Assembly (NCBI GenBank): GCA_910580015.1
Contig: CAJTVT010000002.1
Span: forward strand, 54,041 to 118,040
Length of the DNA: 64,000 nucleotides
Source: an uncultured Lachnospiraceae bacterium
Lineage (GTDB): Bacteria > Bacillota > Clostridia > Lachnospirales > Lachnospiraceae
Direction: 5' to 3'
Positions within the stretch are counted from its first letter, which is position 1; every line of letters starts with the position of its first letter. A model generated the notes under the pieces. It saw only the letters and a program-made list of their open reading frames with translations, did not search any database and had not been told where the DNA came from. Position numbers and translations under genes: made by a program. Positions 1-8,463 of the stretch are shown piece after piece.

Positions 1-676
1 ATTCCGCATTTCTATGTGCCAAAATCTGTCCACTTTTCGCGTCAATCGCATAAATATAGCCCTCTGTGCCAAAGTCCATATCTTTTAATACCGTGGAAAT
101 CTCTGTCCCTGTAAGCATTTCCTCCAAGACTTCTGGATGCACTCCTACCTGTACAACTCCCTTTGCGTCTGTTCTGGCCACGCCAATATACTGCATGACA
201 ATTCCCTTTGAGGCATTCACCTGAGGCTCCTGCACAATCTCAATGGAAGGCTCCTCCACAATTACCATAAATGCATTGGACTGTTCCCCGCTTTTCATAT
301 CAAACCCTACATAGTCTTCAAAATTACTGCTAATGATAATCCCATCTTCATCAATCACATGCAATTCATTAACCATCAGACGCTGCGTAATTTTATCCAA
401 CTTATCCAAATCACCCACAATGGATGGATCTTGGGCAAGCATATCCGCAAAAGCCCTTGTCTTTGCAAGATTATCTTTGCTAAGATTTTCTGTAAGCCGT
501 TCAATGTTTGACGCATTGCTGGCAAGTTTCTCTTTTACATCTTCCAGCTTATCTCTGCTTGCAGAATCATTACTCTTCTGGCTCACAACCGTTTGCAGAG
601 TAAAAATAGCCGCAATCGTCAGAACAAGCGCAGTGAGCATATAGAAAAAAAGCCGCTTGGTAAATAATTTTTTCAT
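1..676 (-). CDS. Membrane sensor protein, N-terminal part (Cache-like), truncated by window edge
   Basis: The reading frame starts at an ATG at 676, preceded by a GGAAGG-type ribosome site, and stays open to the left edge, so about 225 residues are visible and the C-terminus is missing. A short basic N-terminus leads into one membrane segment (about residues 9-30). A helical stretch follows, then an extracellular region rich in beta strands, with phrases such as NELHVIDEDGIIISS and GYIYAIDAKSGQILAH that are typical of double-Cache ligand-binding domains. The family knowledge is that such domains precede HAMP plus methyl-accepting, histidine kinase, GGDEF or PP2C-phosphatase outputs; the output cannot be seen here. 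Its role as an extracellular ligand sensor is inferred. Confidence 0.7.
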   Translation of the reverse strand, partial: MKKLFTKRLFFYMLTALVLTIAAIFTLQTVVSQKSNDSASRDKLEDVKEKLASNASNIERLTENLSKDNLAKTRAFADMLAQDPSIVGDLDKLDKITQRLMVNELHVIDEDGIIISSNFEDYVGFDMKSGEQSNAFMVIVEEPSIEIVQEPQVNASKGIVMQYIGVARTDAKGVVQVGVHPEVLEEMLTGTEISTVLKDMDFGTEGYIYAIDAKSGQILAHRNAE

Positions 677-1046
677 GATTCGTACCTTCCTTCCCTGGTT
701 CTTTTGGATATTTATATGATAGAAAATACAAAAAATTTGTTATTCTCTTGCCATATCACCGTTGATTCAACCTATAAAAAAAGTACAAGGCACTTCAAAA
801 TCGAAAAGAGAAAAATACAAAAAAGAAGTAACCTTGTACATCTATTCTATTATACAATGAAAAAATAATAATTGATAGGCTTATTTGTAGAAATTTCTAT
901 AAATTGTGAAATTTTGGTAACAACTTGTATCAAAATGTTACACTCTGCCTTTTTAATTTTTACAATTCCAACTTATTTTTCATACAATATAAACAAACAT
1001 TCACACTTTTTCTACGCAAATTGCTTGCAATAAATTTATAAGAGCC
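677..1046. other. AT-rich intergenic region between sensor and ABC permease
   Basis: About 370 bases without a supported gene. It is very AT-rich. An imperfect inverted repeat pairs GTACAAGG (783-790) with CCTTGTAC (832-839). It presumably holds the promoter of the leftward sensor gene and the 3' end of the ABC operon, but I see no convincing -35/-10 pair and no strong terminator. Confidence 0.5.
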
Positions 1047-2237
1047 TTACTCCCCTTTCCGGTAATTCACAAATACCTGCCAGATACTACCTGTTATAAT
1101 TATCAAAAGCACAAACAAAATTACTACTGCCCAATTGGAAGGAGCCCCAATAGGCGCTGACCAGGACAAATAATATGTGGTAGAAGAGCACAAGATACTT
1201 AAGATATCCAGAGACAGCCAACCCCATAAATGATATATTGCTCCTGTATCGTATATCAGATCAAACAGCATCTGATAAAGTACCTCATTCATCAACCAGG
1301 CCAACGGATAAAAAAGCAATATTCTGACAACTACCGCTGAAATCACACTCCTGCACCTGGAAGAGAACAGTAGCGTAACACAGATATTCACACAGACTGC
1401 GGCAAATTTCGCGCCAAATGCCAGGACCGTGTAGTGCCCTACACTCAAATTTGTGCTCCCAAAAAGTGCACGAAAGTCAAACATTCCCGCACTGGCGCCT
1501 AACCCATCTGTACCATAGATGGCGATCGTCATCCCAAACAAAAGAAGGGTAAGCGCCAAAAATATAGCTATCCCAACCGTCAGGGATGCCGCTATTTTTG
1601 CCCAGATATCTTTCCATTTTCCATGGACAGATGTAAGCAACACATGAATTGTCTTTCTGCCATATTCTTCAGAAAATACTGGCGCCGTCATTAAAACCAG
1701 CCAGACATTGAGAGCCAATACCGACCAACTCCAGATACTGTGAAAATATTTCCACCCTTCCGTATATCCAAATTTCATCTTTTTTTCTAGATAACGTTTT
1801 CCATACTCTTCCCATCGTCTGCTTTCCAGATAATGTTTTCCATAGGCTTCCCACCGCTCACTTTCTAAATAGGTTGTGCCTTTTTTATTTGTCTGGTAAA
1901 AATCGGTCAAATTGTTTGTCACCCATTGGTTGCAGAAATTTCCCTCCCTTTCCCTGGGAAAATCCTGCTCTTCCTGTTGGATAAAATTAGAAAAACCAAA
2001 CCGTTCCACTATCTGGTTAATCTTATCTATCGTCAAGATCCCTTCATATTCTTTGGCAAGTTTGCGGTCTGCTCGAATGGCATCAATCCCTCGATAGACC
2101 GTTCCATCAATTTCCGCTCTGCTCCCTGAGGCGTCGAACCAAAAGGCAAATACCAAAAATGCCAGCAACAGACACAGACCTACATTTAATATTGGACGGC
2201 CTAGAATCCTCCTCATCTCCATTTTCCATAACCGCAT
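1047..2237 (-). CDS. ABC-2 type transporter permease
   Basis: A 396-residue integral membrane protein. An N-terminal membrane segment (about residues 15-34) is followed by a large charged extracytoplasmic loop (about 35-170) containing near-repeated motifs (YLESERWEAYGKHY and YLESRRWEEYGKRY). At least five further hydrophobic segments follow to the C-terminus. This one-TM, big-loop, five-TM layout is typical of ABC-2 exporter permeases. It lies 28 bases after the ATPase gene and is the last gene of a leftward operon with the sigma factor at 3882-4499. It is likely the membrane partner of that ATPase for export of, or resistance to, an unknown compound. The substrate cannot be told from sequence. 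Confidence 0.8.
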   Translation of the reverse strand: MRLWKMEMRRILGRPILNVGLCLLLAFLVFAFWFDASGSRAEIDGTVYRGIDAIRADRKLAKEYEGILTIDKINQIVERFGFSNFIQQEEQDFPREREGNFCNQWVTNNLTDFYQTNKKGTTYLESERWEAYGKHYLESRRWEEYGKRYLEKKMKFGYTEGWKYFHSIWSWSVLALNVWLVLMTAPVFSEEYGRKTIHVLLTSVHGKWKDIWAKIAASLTVGIAIFLALTLLLFGMTIAIYGTDGLGASAGMFDFRALFGSTNLSVGHYTVLAFGAKFAAVCVNICVTLLFSSRCRSVISAVVVRILLFYPLAWLMNEVLYQMLFDLIYDTGAIYHLWGWLSLDILSILCSSTTYYLSWSAPIGAPSNWAVVILFVLLIIITGSIWQVFVNYRKGE

Positions 2238-2265
2238 ACCACACGCCTCCTAATCTGCTCCCCTG

Positions 2266-3141
2266 TTATATCTCTTCTGGGGCCATGCAAAATAAAAAAA
2301 CATCTTCCAATCCAGGTTCTGCCAATACAGCACTTTCTGTAGGCCGTTCTTCTGAGATCATCCTTACACAGACTTTGTTTTCTCCCATATTTTTCATGCT
2401 GCTAACTACAAACTGGAGATTTAACTGTTCCGCAGATTCTGGCGTCTCCACACTTTCCCAGACTTTCCCATTGACCCGTTCACAGAGTTGATGAACCGTC
2501 CCGCTTCCCACCTGTTTTCCAGATTTTATTAACAGAATTTCATCTGCAATATACTCTATATCTGACACAATATGAGAAGATATGACAACAATGCGTTCCC
2601 TTCCAAGTGCACTGATAAAATTCCGAAATCGGATACGCTCTTTGGGATCCAATCCAGCAGTGGGCTCATCCATCACCAAGATTTCTGGATCATTCAACAA
2701 TGCTTGCGCAATTCCCACCCGACGCAGCATTCCACCAGACAGATTTTTCATCCGTTCTTTTTTTACCTGTATCAGCCCCACCTGCACCAAAAGCTCTTCT
2801 ATCCGTTCCTCCGCAAGTTCTGGAGGCACTGCTTTCAATTCTGCCAGATATCTCATATAACGAAGCACCGTAAAATGGGGATAGTACCCAAATTCCTGCG
2901 GCAGATATCCCAGCATTCTCCGATACTCGCCACCCATACGGAAAATTTCCTGCTGCCCGCACATAATTCTGCCGGAATCAGGACGCAGCACCCCCACCAG
3001 CATACGAATCAATGTGGTCTTTCCAGCTCCATTCGCTCCAAGCAATCCATAAACTCCCTGATGGAATGTGTATTCCAGCTCCTTTACCACTGGCACTCCC
3101 TTATAACATTTTTTGATATTTTCCAATCGTAATTGCGGCAT
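2266..3141 (-). CDS. ABC transporter ATP-binding protein
   Basis: A 291-residue nucleotide-binding subunit. Walker A is GANGAGKT (near residue 36), the signature is LSGGM (about 134), Walker B is ILVMDEPTAGLDP (about 154), and the switch histidine lies in VVISSHIVSD. The length and the C-terminal extension of about 70 residues fit the CcmA/DrrA-like exporter group. It sits between the six-TM protein (52-base gap) and the ABC-2 permease (28-base gap). The gene order implies that it energises export by the permease at 1047-2237. The substrate is unknown. Confidence 0.92.
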   Translation of the reverse strand: MPQLRLENIKKCYKGVPVVKELEYTFHQGVYGLLGANGAGKTTLIRMLVGVLRPDSGRIMCGQQEIFRMGGEYRRMLGYLPQEFGYYPHFTVLRYMRYLAELKAVPPELAEERIEELLVQVGLIQVKKERMKNLSGGMLRRVGIAQALLNDPEILVMDEPTAGLDPKERIRFRNFISALGRERIVVISSHIVSDIEYIADEILLIKSGKQVGSGTVHQLCERVNGKVWESVETPESAEQLNLQFVVSSMKNMGENKVCVRMISEERPTESAVLAEPGLEDVFLFCMAPEEI

Positions 3142-3193
3142 CCTCTCGCTCCTTTCGGATCTCCCATAAATTTTTTTCTTTTCACTTCGTATA

Positions 3194-3949
3194 TCATAAT
3201 TCTATCAAACACAATTCTTCTCCTGTGGAAATCATACGATACAGCAAGACAATCTCCACTGCCAAAAGCCCTATCCCCAAAAGCAGTGCCACTCCCCAAA
3301 AGCCCAGGCAAGCAAAGGTATAAAGTTTCGGCATATCCAACGGCAGCAAGAAAAGAAAACTGACAAAAATGGCCACACTCATTTGCAGATACTCCCGTTT
3401 TCCTCTACGAAACGCAGTAAAGATCAAAAGTTGCAGCCCACTGGAGACGACAAAAGGCACCAGCAGATACAATGCCACTGGAAAGAGTCCACACGATACG
3501 TTCCTTGAGATCCCTCCAATTAAGACTGTTAAAAGGACTACGTCCAGACATCCAAAAATCAACAACTTTACGCACCAGAGCTGTTTTATGTTTAAATAGC
3601 AGCTCTGTTCCAGTTCCAACATATGATGAGACGTGCTGCGACACAATTCCACCATCAAAAATACGCCCAAACAGGAGGCAAACACGGAACCTGTTCCCAA
3701 CCAAACCATCATTTTCGCCTGACTGCCTTCCAAATATGCACAGACGCCAAAAATCAACAATAAACAGGCCAATTGCCCTCCAAGCGCAGAGAGCGAGAGA
3801 TATTTCATCTGTCCAAGTATCACACGCATCACAGATGGATAGTAGCGAATCTCTTTTTCTTCCACGACATCCGCAAGCTGCCTAAGTGCAATTTCTTTTT
3901 GCGTCGGATCTATCTGAACTTGTTCCAATTGAATTCCTTTCTTCTTCAC
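3194..3949 (-). CDS. Six-TM membrane protein translationally coupled to ECF sigma factor
   Basis: A 251-residue protein starting at a GTG with an ideal AAAGGAGGA site a few bases upstream. The start lies inside the sigma gene, giving a 68-base overlap in another frame. The first roughly 50 residues are soluble and charged, and six hydrophobic segments follow, resembling an ABC-2 type membrane core. I do not recognise a named family. Its position, directly coupled to an ECF sigma factor and ahead of an ABC ATPase, is where an anti-sigma factor normally sits, and the soluble N-tail could bind the sigma factor. That is inference. It could equally be a second permease subunit of the ABC exporter. 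Confidence 0.75.
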   Translation of the reverse strand: MKKKGIQLEQVQIDPTQKEIALRQLADVVEEKEIRYYPSVMRVILGQMKYLSLSALGGQLACLLLIFGVCAYLEGSQAKMMVWLGTGSVFASCLGVFLMVELCRSTSHHMLELEQSCYLNIKQLWCVKLLIFGCLDVVLLTVLIGGISRNVSCGLFPVALYLLVPFVVSSGLQLLIFTAFRRGKREYLQMSVAIFVSFLFLLPLDMPKLYTFACLGFWGVALLLGIGLLAVEIVLLYRMISTGEELCLIEL

Positions 3950-4499
3950 AAAATTCCTCCTTTATTACTATCTTTTTCAGCTTTTGAGTTGCCTGCCGAA
4001 CTCTGGATTTCGCTGTTGCAATTCCGGTTCCAGTCATATGAGCAATCTCCCGATATTTAAAACCATAGCCATAATATAAAATCACCGCTTCCCGCTGCAT
4101 AGGTGGCAGTTGTCGACTTAGTTCCTCCACACTGATAATCAATTCCTCTTGGCTGGTCCGAAAGCTCAGAAGTTGTGGCTTGGACTCTTCTGGAAAAGAG
4201 GTCAATTCTATTTCCTGTTGATTTTTACGTTGATTTTTCCGAAAATAGTCGATGCATACATTTCTTGCGATTGTCAAAAGATATCCTTTTAAATTCTTAT
4301 AATGATACTGATCGACGTAACGAATAAAATGAAGAAATGTCTCCTGCGCCAGATCCCATGCCTCTTGCCGACTGCCCACCTGATAACAGCAGAAACGGTA
4401 AACATCATCATAATATTTCTCTGCGATGGTATTTAGATATTCTTTTTTCCCTCTATGGATCTCACGGATCATCTCTTTGTCATCCAAGGGTTTTTTCAT
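3882..4499 (-). CDS. ECF-type RNA polymerase sigma factor
   Basis: A 205-residue sigma-70 family protein of group IV. Region 2 is at about residues 25-95 (DLAQETFLHFIRYVDQYH, then YLLTIARNVCIDYFRK). Region 4 is at about 125-180, with the helix-turn-helix YREIAHMTGTGIATAKSRV. The start has a strong AGGAGGC site. The C-terminal 25 residues past region 4 are low in similarity to sigma factors and overlap the next gene. It heads an operon with a membrane protein and an ABC exporter, an arrangement known in Firmicutes for envelope stress or antimicrobial response. The inducing signal is not visible. Confidence 0.9.
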   Translation of the reverse strand: MKKPLDDKEMIREIHRGKKEYLNTIAEKYYDDVYRFCCYQVGSRQEAWDLAQETFLHFIRYVDQYHYKNLKGYLLTIARNVCIDYFRKNQRKNQQEIELTSFPEESKPQLLSFRTSQEELIISVEELSRQLPPMQREAVILYYGYGFKYREIAHMTGTGIATAKSRVRQATQKLKKIVIKEEFCEEERNSIGTSSDRSDAKRNCT

Positions 4500-4681
4500 C
4501 TACTACGCCTCCTGTGCTTCCCCGTTTCAAATACAAATTTTCATGCTGGGATATGCCCTTTCCCCGCTGAAAATTATCGTCATATATATAACGTCCCATT
4601 AGTAGAAAAGGTTTTAATTTCTAAAATATTTATTTCTAAATATATCATCACACATTCTGTTCCTCTCTAATACATAAAATT

Positions 4682-4713
4682 AGGGCGTAAAAACCATATG
4701 GTTCTTACGCCCT
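4682..4713 (-). terminator. Rho-independent terminator of the anti-sigma gene
   Basis: AGGGCGTAA (4682-4690) pairs with TTACGCCCT (4705-4713), and the loop side is extended by the palindrome AACCATATGGTT. On the minus strand it follows the stop at 4726 by 12 bases and leads into an AATTTTATG tail. Confidence 0.8.
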
Positions 4714-4725
4714 GCCATATTACTA

Positions 4726-6144
4726 CTATTTGATATCCACATACCCAATTTTCAATGCATCATCACTGAACTCGGTACCACCGCTGGTATTCAAGCTTAA
4801 ATAAAGTTTTCCAAGATCTTCTTCTTTTACAACCCATGCCATATGCACGGTAACTGTTTCTCCTGGCTGGATGCTTGGAATATAGTTATTTCCACGCTCG
4901 CCTCCATGAACATCGTAGTACAGCATTTCCCAGCTATGGGATAAACCGTGGTTGACTGCATGCTCCCACTCGTCTCCTTCTGCTGGCTTTTCCTCCAACT
5001 GGATTTGCATCTGTCCATCTGCTTCACTCATCGGAATCATCTCACCAAAAAACAACACATCTGACATCTCTTCTGTACTTGTATTCGTGTATTCCACAGT
5101 GGCATATACCAGCTTCTGAGCTGCTTCTCTAGACTTCACTTCCTGACTCAAAGAATCCAGGTCTCCATCTTTGAGATATTGGATCACCGCCGGACGCAGC
5201 TTTCCATTCTCATCCAACTCATGATTCAAGTCCTCATCTACGAAGGATGCATCTAACGCGCTAAAGTCATCCAGTACCTTCACATCCGCAACCTTCGCGG
5301 TAAGTCCCTGATTATCCAAGGCAAAGCTGTCGCCGATCTTATGGGTATTTTTCATCTCCTCTTTCGTCGCAGAAGTCTTTACCACATATCCATCTTCCAC
5401 TAAGGATGCATTCAGGCTCTCCTGGTATTCACTCCAATTCTCGGCAACTACAAACTCTTCATCTTTCGTATCTTCCGTAGGTATCAGTTTGACATTTTCT
5501 GCAATTTTCAGCGCTTCTTCTTTGGTTACATCTGACGCTACATACATCTCCATCACATAATGTACATCTGTAAATGCCAGATAAATCCGCTGATTAAATG
5601 TAATTTCATCCTCCGAAAGCTTGGGATATTCCAGATAAACTCCCTCATGTCCACCTGCGGAAAACTCCTCGCTTAAGAGAACATCCTCATGCTGAAGCGA
5701 AAATTTATCATCCCCTGTATCCATACGGAAAAATGTCATAGAAACGCCGCCTTTTTGAAGTGCATTCTCATAACTGTATTTCCCCTGCTCGGTCCTGACC
5801 ATACCTTCTGGAATGTAACCAACTTCCATTTTTACATTGGGAATGGACACAACCGCTGTCGTCTCTATCTGTTCCTGTGTTTCGTCCTTTTCAATCTTTA
5901 CATTTACTCCATGTTTGCCAACCTTCTCCTGCTGCATCGTGTAAATTCCCACCCCAGCAAATACTGTGGTTCCACACAACAACACTGCTGCAAGGGACGC
6001 CGCAATGGTTCTTCCCGCTGTTCTCTTGTTTCTTCCAAATTTTGGCTGCTCTGTCTTTACTTGTTTTTCTACTTCTCTTTCTATCATACTTCTCATCTCC
6101 TCTGGCATTTTGGGAAAATCATATTTTATATTCTCTAATCTCAT
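4726..6144 (-). CDS. Membrane-anchored putative anti-sigma factor with DUF4367/DUF5643-like ectodomains
   Basis: A 472-residue single-pass protein. A cytoplasmic N-terminus (about 1-45, basic at its end) is followed by a membrane segment around residues 46-68 (TIAASLAAVLLCGTTVFAGV) and a long extracellular part. The proximal ectodomain (about 95-230, VGYIPEGMVR...YVMEMYVASDVTKEEALKIAENV) resembles the DUF4367-type domain found in Firmicute anti-sigma factors. The distal domain (about 240-472) resembles the ligand-binding DUF5643/DUF4352 type. It is 54 bases downstream of the ECF sigma gene at 6198-6671 and shares its orientation, so the natural reading is a sigma/anti-sigma pair. A strong terminator follows. 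Family assignment is from pattern only. Confidence 0.75.
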   Translation of the reverse strand: MRLENIKYDFPKMPEEMRSMIEREVEKQVKTEQPKFGRNKRTAGRTIAASLAAVLLCGTTVFAGVGIYTMQQEKVGKHGVNVKIEKDETQEQIETTAVVSIPNVKMEVGYIPEGMVRTEQGKYSYENALQKGGVSMTFFRMDTGDDKFSLQHEDVLLSEEFSAGGHEGVYLEYPKLSEDEITFNQRIYLAFTDVHYVMEMYVASDVTKEEALKIAENVKLIPTEDTKDEEFVVAENWSEYQESLNASLVEDGYVVKTSATKEEMKNTHKIGDSFALDNQGLTAKVADVKVLDDFSALDASFVDEDLNHELDENGKLRPAVIQYLKDGDLDSLSQEVKSREAAQKLVYATVEYTNTSTEEMSDVLFFGEMIPMSEADGQMQIQLEEKPAEGDEWEHAVNHGLSHSWEMLYYDVHGGERGNNYIPSIQPGETVTVHMAWVVKEEDLGKLYLSLNTSGGTEFSDDALKIGYVDIK

Positions 6145-6197
6145 AATTTATCCTCCATTCCTGAATAAAATCCAACCTCAACGAAATGCAACCTCTG

Positions 6198-6671
6198 TTA
6201 TGTCATTGCCTGTTCTAGTTCACTGCGCATCATGGTCCTTGCCCTGGCAAGGCGATTTTTCACTGCGCTTTCCGTAACACCAAGCAACTTTGCTGTCTCC
6301 TTCACGCTGTACCCTTCCAGATAATAGAGAGTGACACAGATCCGAACCTTCTGTGGAAGATGCCTAATTGCCTCATATAGATCGGAATAATCCTCACCCT
6401 CCACGGTTGTCTCTTGGCATTGATATTCTTCCAGTGATCTCACCCGTTTTTCCCTGCGCATGATAGCATAACATTCATTGATGCATATCCGTACAAGCCA
6501 GGTCTTTGCGTAGGAATCCTGCCGCAGGGTGTGCAGGTTTGTAAATGCTTTTACAATGGTTTCCTGAATCGCGTCTGCACAATCCGCATCACGATATAAC
6601 AATGTTTTTGCTACATGATACAATGTGTCCTCAGATGCGATAATAAGTTGTCCTAACTGTTCTTTTTTCAT
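6198..6671 (-). CDS. ECF-type RNA polymerase sigma factor (SigV/SigW-like)
   Basis: A 157-residue group IV sigma factor. Region 2 covers about residues 10-80 (DADCADAIQETIVKAFTNLH, then AKTWLVRICINECYAIMRR). Region 4 covers about 100-150 (LPQKVRICVTLYYLEGYSVK, and a helix-turn-helix ending ESAVKNRLARAR). It is distinct from the other sigma factor in the window, with only low identity. It is immediately upstream of, and probably cotranscribed with, the membrane anti-sigma protein. The expected role is response to cell-envelope stress, released when the ectodomain partner senses a signal; this is inferred from family and context. Confidence 0.9.
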   Translation of the reverse strand: MKKEQLGQLIIASEDTLYHVAKTLLYRDADCADAIQETIVKAFTNLHTLRQDSYAKTWLVRICINECYAIMRREKRVRSLEEYQCQETTVEGEDYSDLYEAIRHLPQKVRICVTLYYLEGYSVKETAKLLGVTESAVKNRLARARTMMRSELEQAMT

Positions 6672-6744
6672 ATCTATCCTTTCTGCTGGCCAGCTTTTTT
6701 GTATTTACACTAATTAGATGTTTGAGCCCAGAAAATGGTCTCAA

Positions 6745-6779
6745 AAAAAGCATCTGGAATTTTCTTCCAAATGCTTTTT
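6745..6779 (-). terminator. Rho-independent terminator of the UPF0104 gene
   Basis: AAAAAGCATCTGGAA (6745-6759) pairs with TTCCAAATGCTTTTT (6765-6779) with one mismatch. On the minus strand it lies 5 bases after the stop at 6784 and ends in a run of T residues. Confidence 0.85.
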
Positions 6780-6783
6780 CGTT

Positions 6784-7800
6784 CTATGTACGCCGTTTCA
6801 GGCGAAAATGGCACCACAACGCGACAAATGCGCTGACAATCAGCACCATGTAAAAATTCAATCCACGGGTAATACACATGGAGGCTGTCAGACTGGCTCC
6901 TGGAAAAATCTGGGAATACGCCGTCTTATACATCAACTCCGTGATTCCCTGTGCCCCTGGAAGAGGCAGCATATCCACTGCAATATAGATGGACGCTTGT
7001 AGACTCATCACAGTAAAAGCGGAAACACCGTCTAAAGAAAGTCCTCGATAAATCAGCCAGGTTAGAAAGAACACACTGCATCTTTGTACCACGGTAAATG
7101 CGATCACTGCACCAATTTTCCCTTTATTTCTAAGGAAAAACAGCACCGCCTCATGATATTGGTCCGCCATATCAATGAGCTTTTCTGTTCTATGCTTAGA
7201 ATGCTTCAGGATTCGTAATTTTTTGAGGAGCTTCTCCCCTCCCACTACAATTCCTTTAAAACATTTGGGACTTATCATAATAAACAATAGTACGACTACC
7301 AACGCCGTATTTAAGAATAAGCCCAGGTAGTACAGATAGAGATAACCCTGTAAATATTGTGCCAAGGGCTGATAGCAAAAAATCAAAATTCCAATTCCCA
7401 TCACAACCAAGACAAACTTATAGATCACAGCCACTGTCATCAATACCACGGTACTGTCAGAAACCTTGTGTCCCTCTTTATTCATATAATAAAGCTGCAT
7501 GGGCTGACCTCCAGTGGCGGAAGGGGTAATACCAGAAAAAAAGAAACCTACAAACGAATATTTGACACAGGCTGCTACACTTGTCTTATAATTCAAAGAG
7601 CGAAGCAGATAACAAATCATAAATCCCTCCGCTGAGACAAAGAAAAATGCGGTCGCCATTGCCGCAATCAAATAGATAGGATGCAGTTTATTCATCGCGG
7701 CAAATACTGCACCCATATCATTCCCCTTGAAGATTGCACTAAAGGTCAAAGCCGCCAAAAGAATAAAAATAATGGCGCTGATAATGTTTTTCCGATTCAT
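6784..7800 (-). CDS. Lysylphosphatidylglycerol synthase TM region / UPF0104 family membrane protein
   Basis: A 338-residue polytopic protein. I place the start at the ATG at 7800, which overlaps the upstream stop as ATGA, rather than at an upstream alternative. The first residues are MNRKNIISAIIFILLAALTF. It has about seven to eight hydrophobic segments and the family motifs FFFSGITPSATGGQPMQLYY (about residues 77-96) and LPLPGAQGITELMY (about 280). This is the COG0392 fold shared with the flippase half of MprF. In this context, downstream of a GT2 glycosyltransferase and a papain-like protein, it may flip a glycolipid or lipid-linked precursor. No catalytic lysyl-transferase domain is present. 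Confidence 0.85.
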   Translation of the reverse strand: MNRKNIISAIIFILLAALTFSAIFKGNDMGAVFAAMNKLHPIYLIAAMATAFFFVSAEGFMICYLLRSLNYKTSVAACVKYSFVGFFFSGITPSATGGQPMQLYYMNKEGHKVSDSTVVLMTVAVIYKFVLVVMGIGILIFCYQPLAQYLQGYLYLYYLGLFLNTALVVVLLFIMISPKCFKGIVVGGEKLLKKLRILKHSKHRTEKLIDMADQYHEAVLFFLRNKGKIGAVIAFTVVQRCSVFFLTWLIYRGLSLDGVSAFTVMSLQASIYIAVDMLPLPGAQGITELMYKTAYSQIFPGASLTASMCITRGLNFYMVLIVSAFVALWCHFRLKRRT

Positions 7801-8408
7801 AAAAAGACTCCATTCATAGCATATGATAACTTCCGCCACATTTGACGAAACATACCGATTCGCTCTGCTGGATAACAGCCATTCATTCTATTAAATTTAT
7901 GTAAAGTTCCCTCATAAATCACCTGGGTCTGTTCCAGCTCATAAAAATCTCTGGGGGTTACCAGTGAAAAATGTTTTTCAAATAACTCTATCCCATTCTC
8001 ATTGAGAAGATTTGCCGTAAAGGAAGAGCAGGTATAATGATTTTTCTGATAAAACGGTATATTCAATAATATCATAGGAAGTCCTAAGACACAATAATGA
8101 TATTGAAATCTTTTTTCATAACATTCCTGAAGCTGTCTTGCAATCCGCGCTTTCTGTTCGCGCGTGCAGTCCAGACTTACAATTTTATATCGGGCCGTGG
8201 GAAACTGCCGCTCAATCTTCTCGGTATCTTCCTTCTCAAATCCTGCCAATATGGGAATCGCTGGATTGCGTCGCCCCACACTGTACGCTTCTTGCAATTC
8301 CTCATCCATGGATAGAACCACATGAATATAATTGATACCCGTCACCCGGCGGATAATCGAAGCAAAAAACCCTGGTGTATCTACTAAAGCAAAATAAATC
8401 TGTTCCAT
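7797..8408 (-). CDS. Papain-like (NlpC/P60-type, circularly permuted) cysteine protein
   Basis: A 203-residue protein. The start chosen is the ATG at 8408 with GAGAGG upstream, because the earlier in-frame residues look non-coding. It opens MEQIYFALVDTPGFFASIIR. A histidine in NYIHVVLSMD and a cysteine in YTCSSFTANLL come in His-before-Cys order, as in permuted papain-like/YiiX-type enzymes. No signal peptide is seen. Members act as amidases or lipid-linked hydrolases, but the substrate here is unknown. It is cotranscribed between a GT2 enzyme and a UPF0104 protein (ATGA overlap with the latter), suggesting a glycolipid role. Confidence 0.65.
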   Translation of the reverse strand: MEQIYFALVDTPGFFASIIRRVTGINYIHVVLSMDEELQEAYSVGRRNPAIPILAGFEKEDTEKIERQFPTARYKIVSLDCTREQKARIARQLQECYEKRFQYHYCVLGLPMILLNIPFYQKNHYTCSSFTANLLNENGIELFEKHFSLVTPRDFYELEQTQVIYEGTLHKFNRMNGCYPAERIGMFRQMWRKLSYAMNGVFL

Positions 8409-8463
8409 TCTGTCAACCTCTCTTTTGTCTCTCAGACCATGTTTTCTTACTGAACTGTTCCTC

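Noticed and set aside
333..644. Plus-strand reading frame opposite the sensor gene
   Set aside because: It is antisense to a frame with a clear membrane segment and Cache-like strands, and has no ribosome site.
3882..3949. Frameshift joining the sigma factor and the six-TM protein into one protein
   Set aside because: The membrane protein has its own strong ribosome site and GTG start in a different frame, so it is an ordinary coupled overlap.
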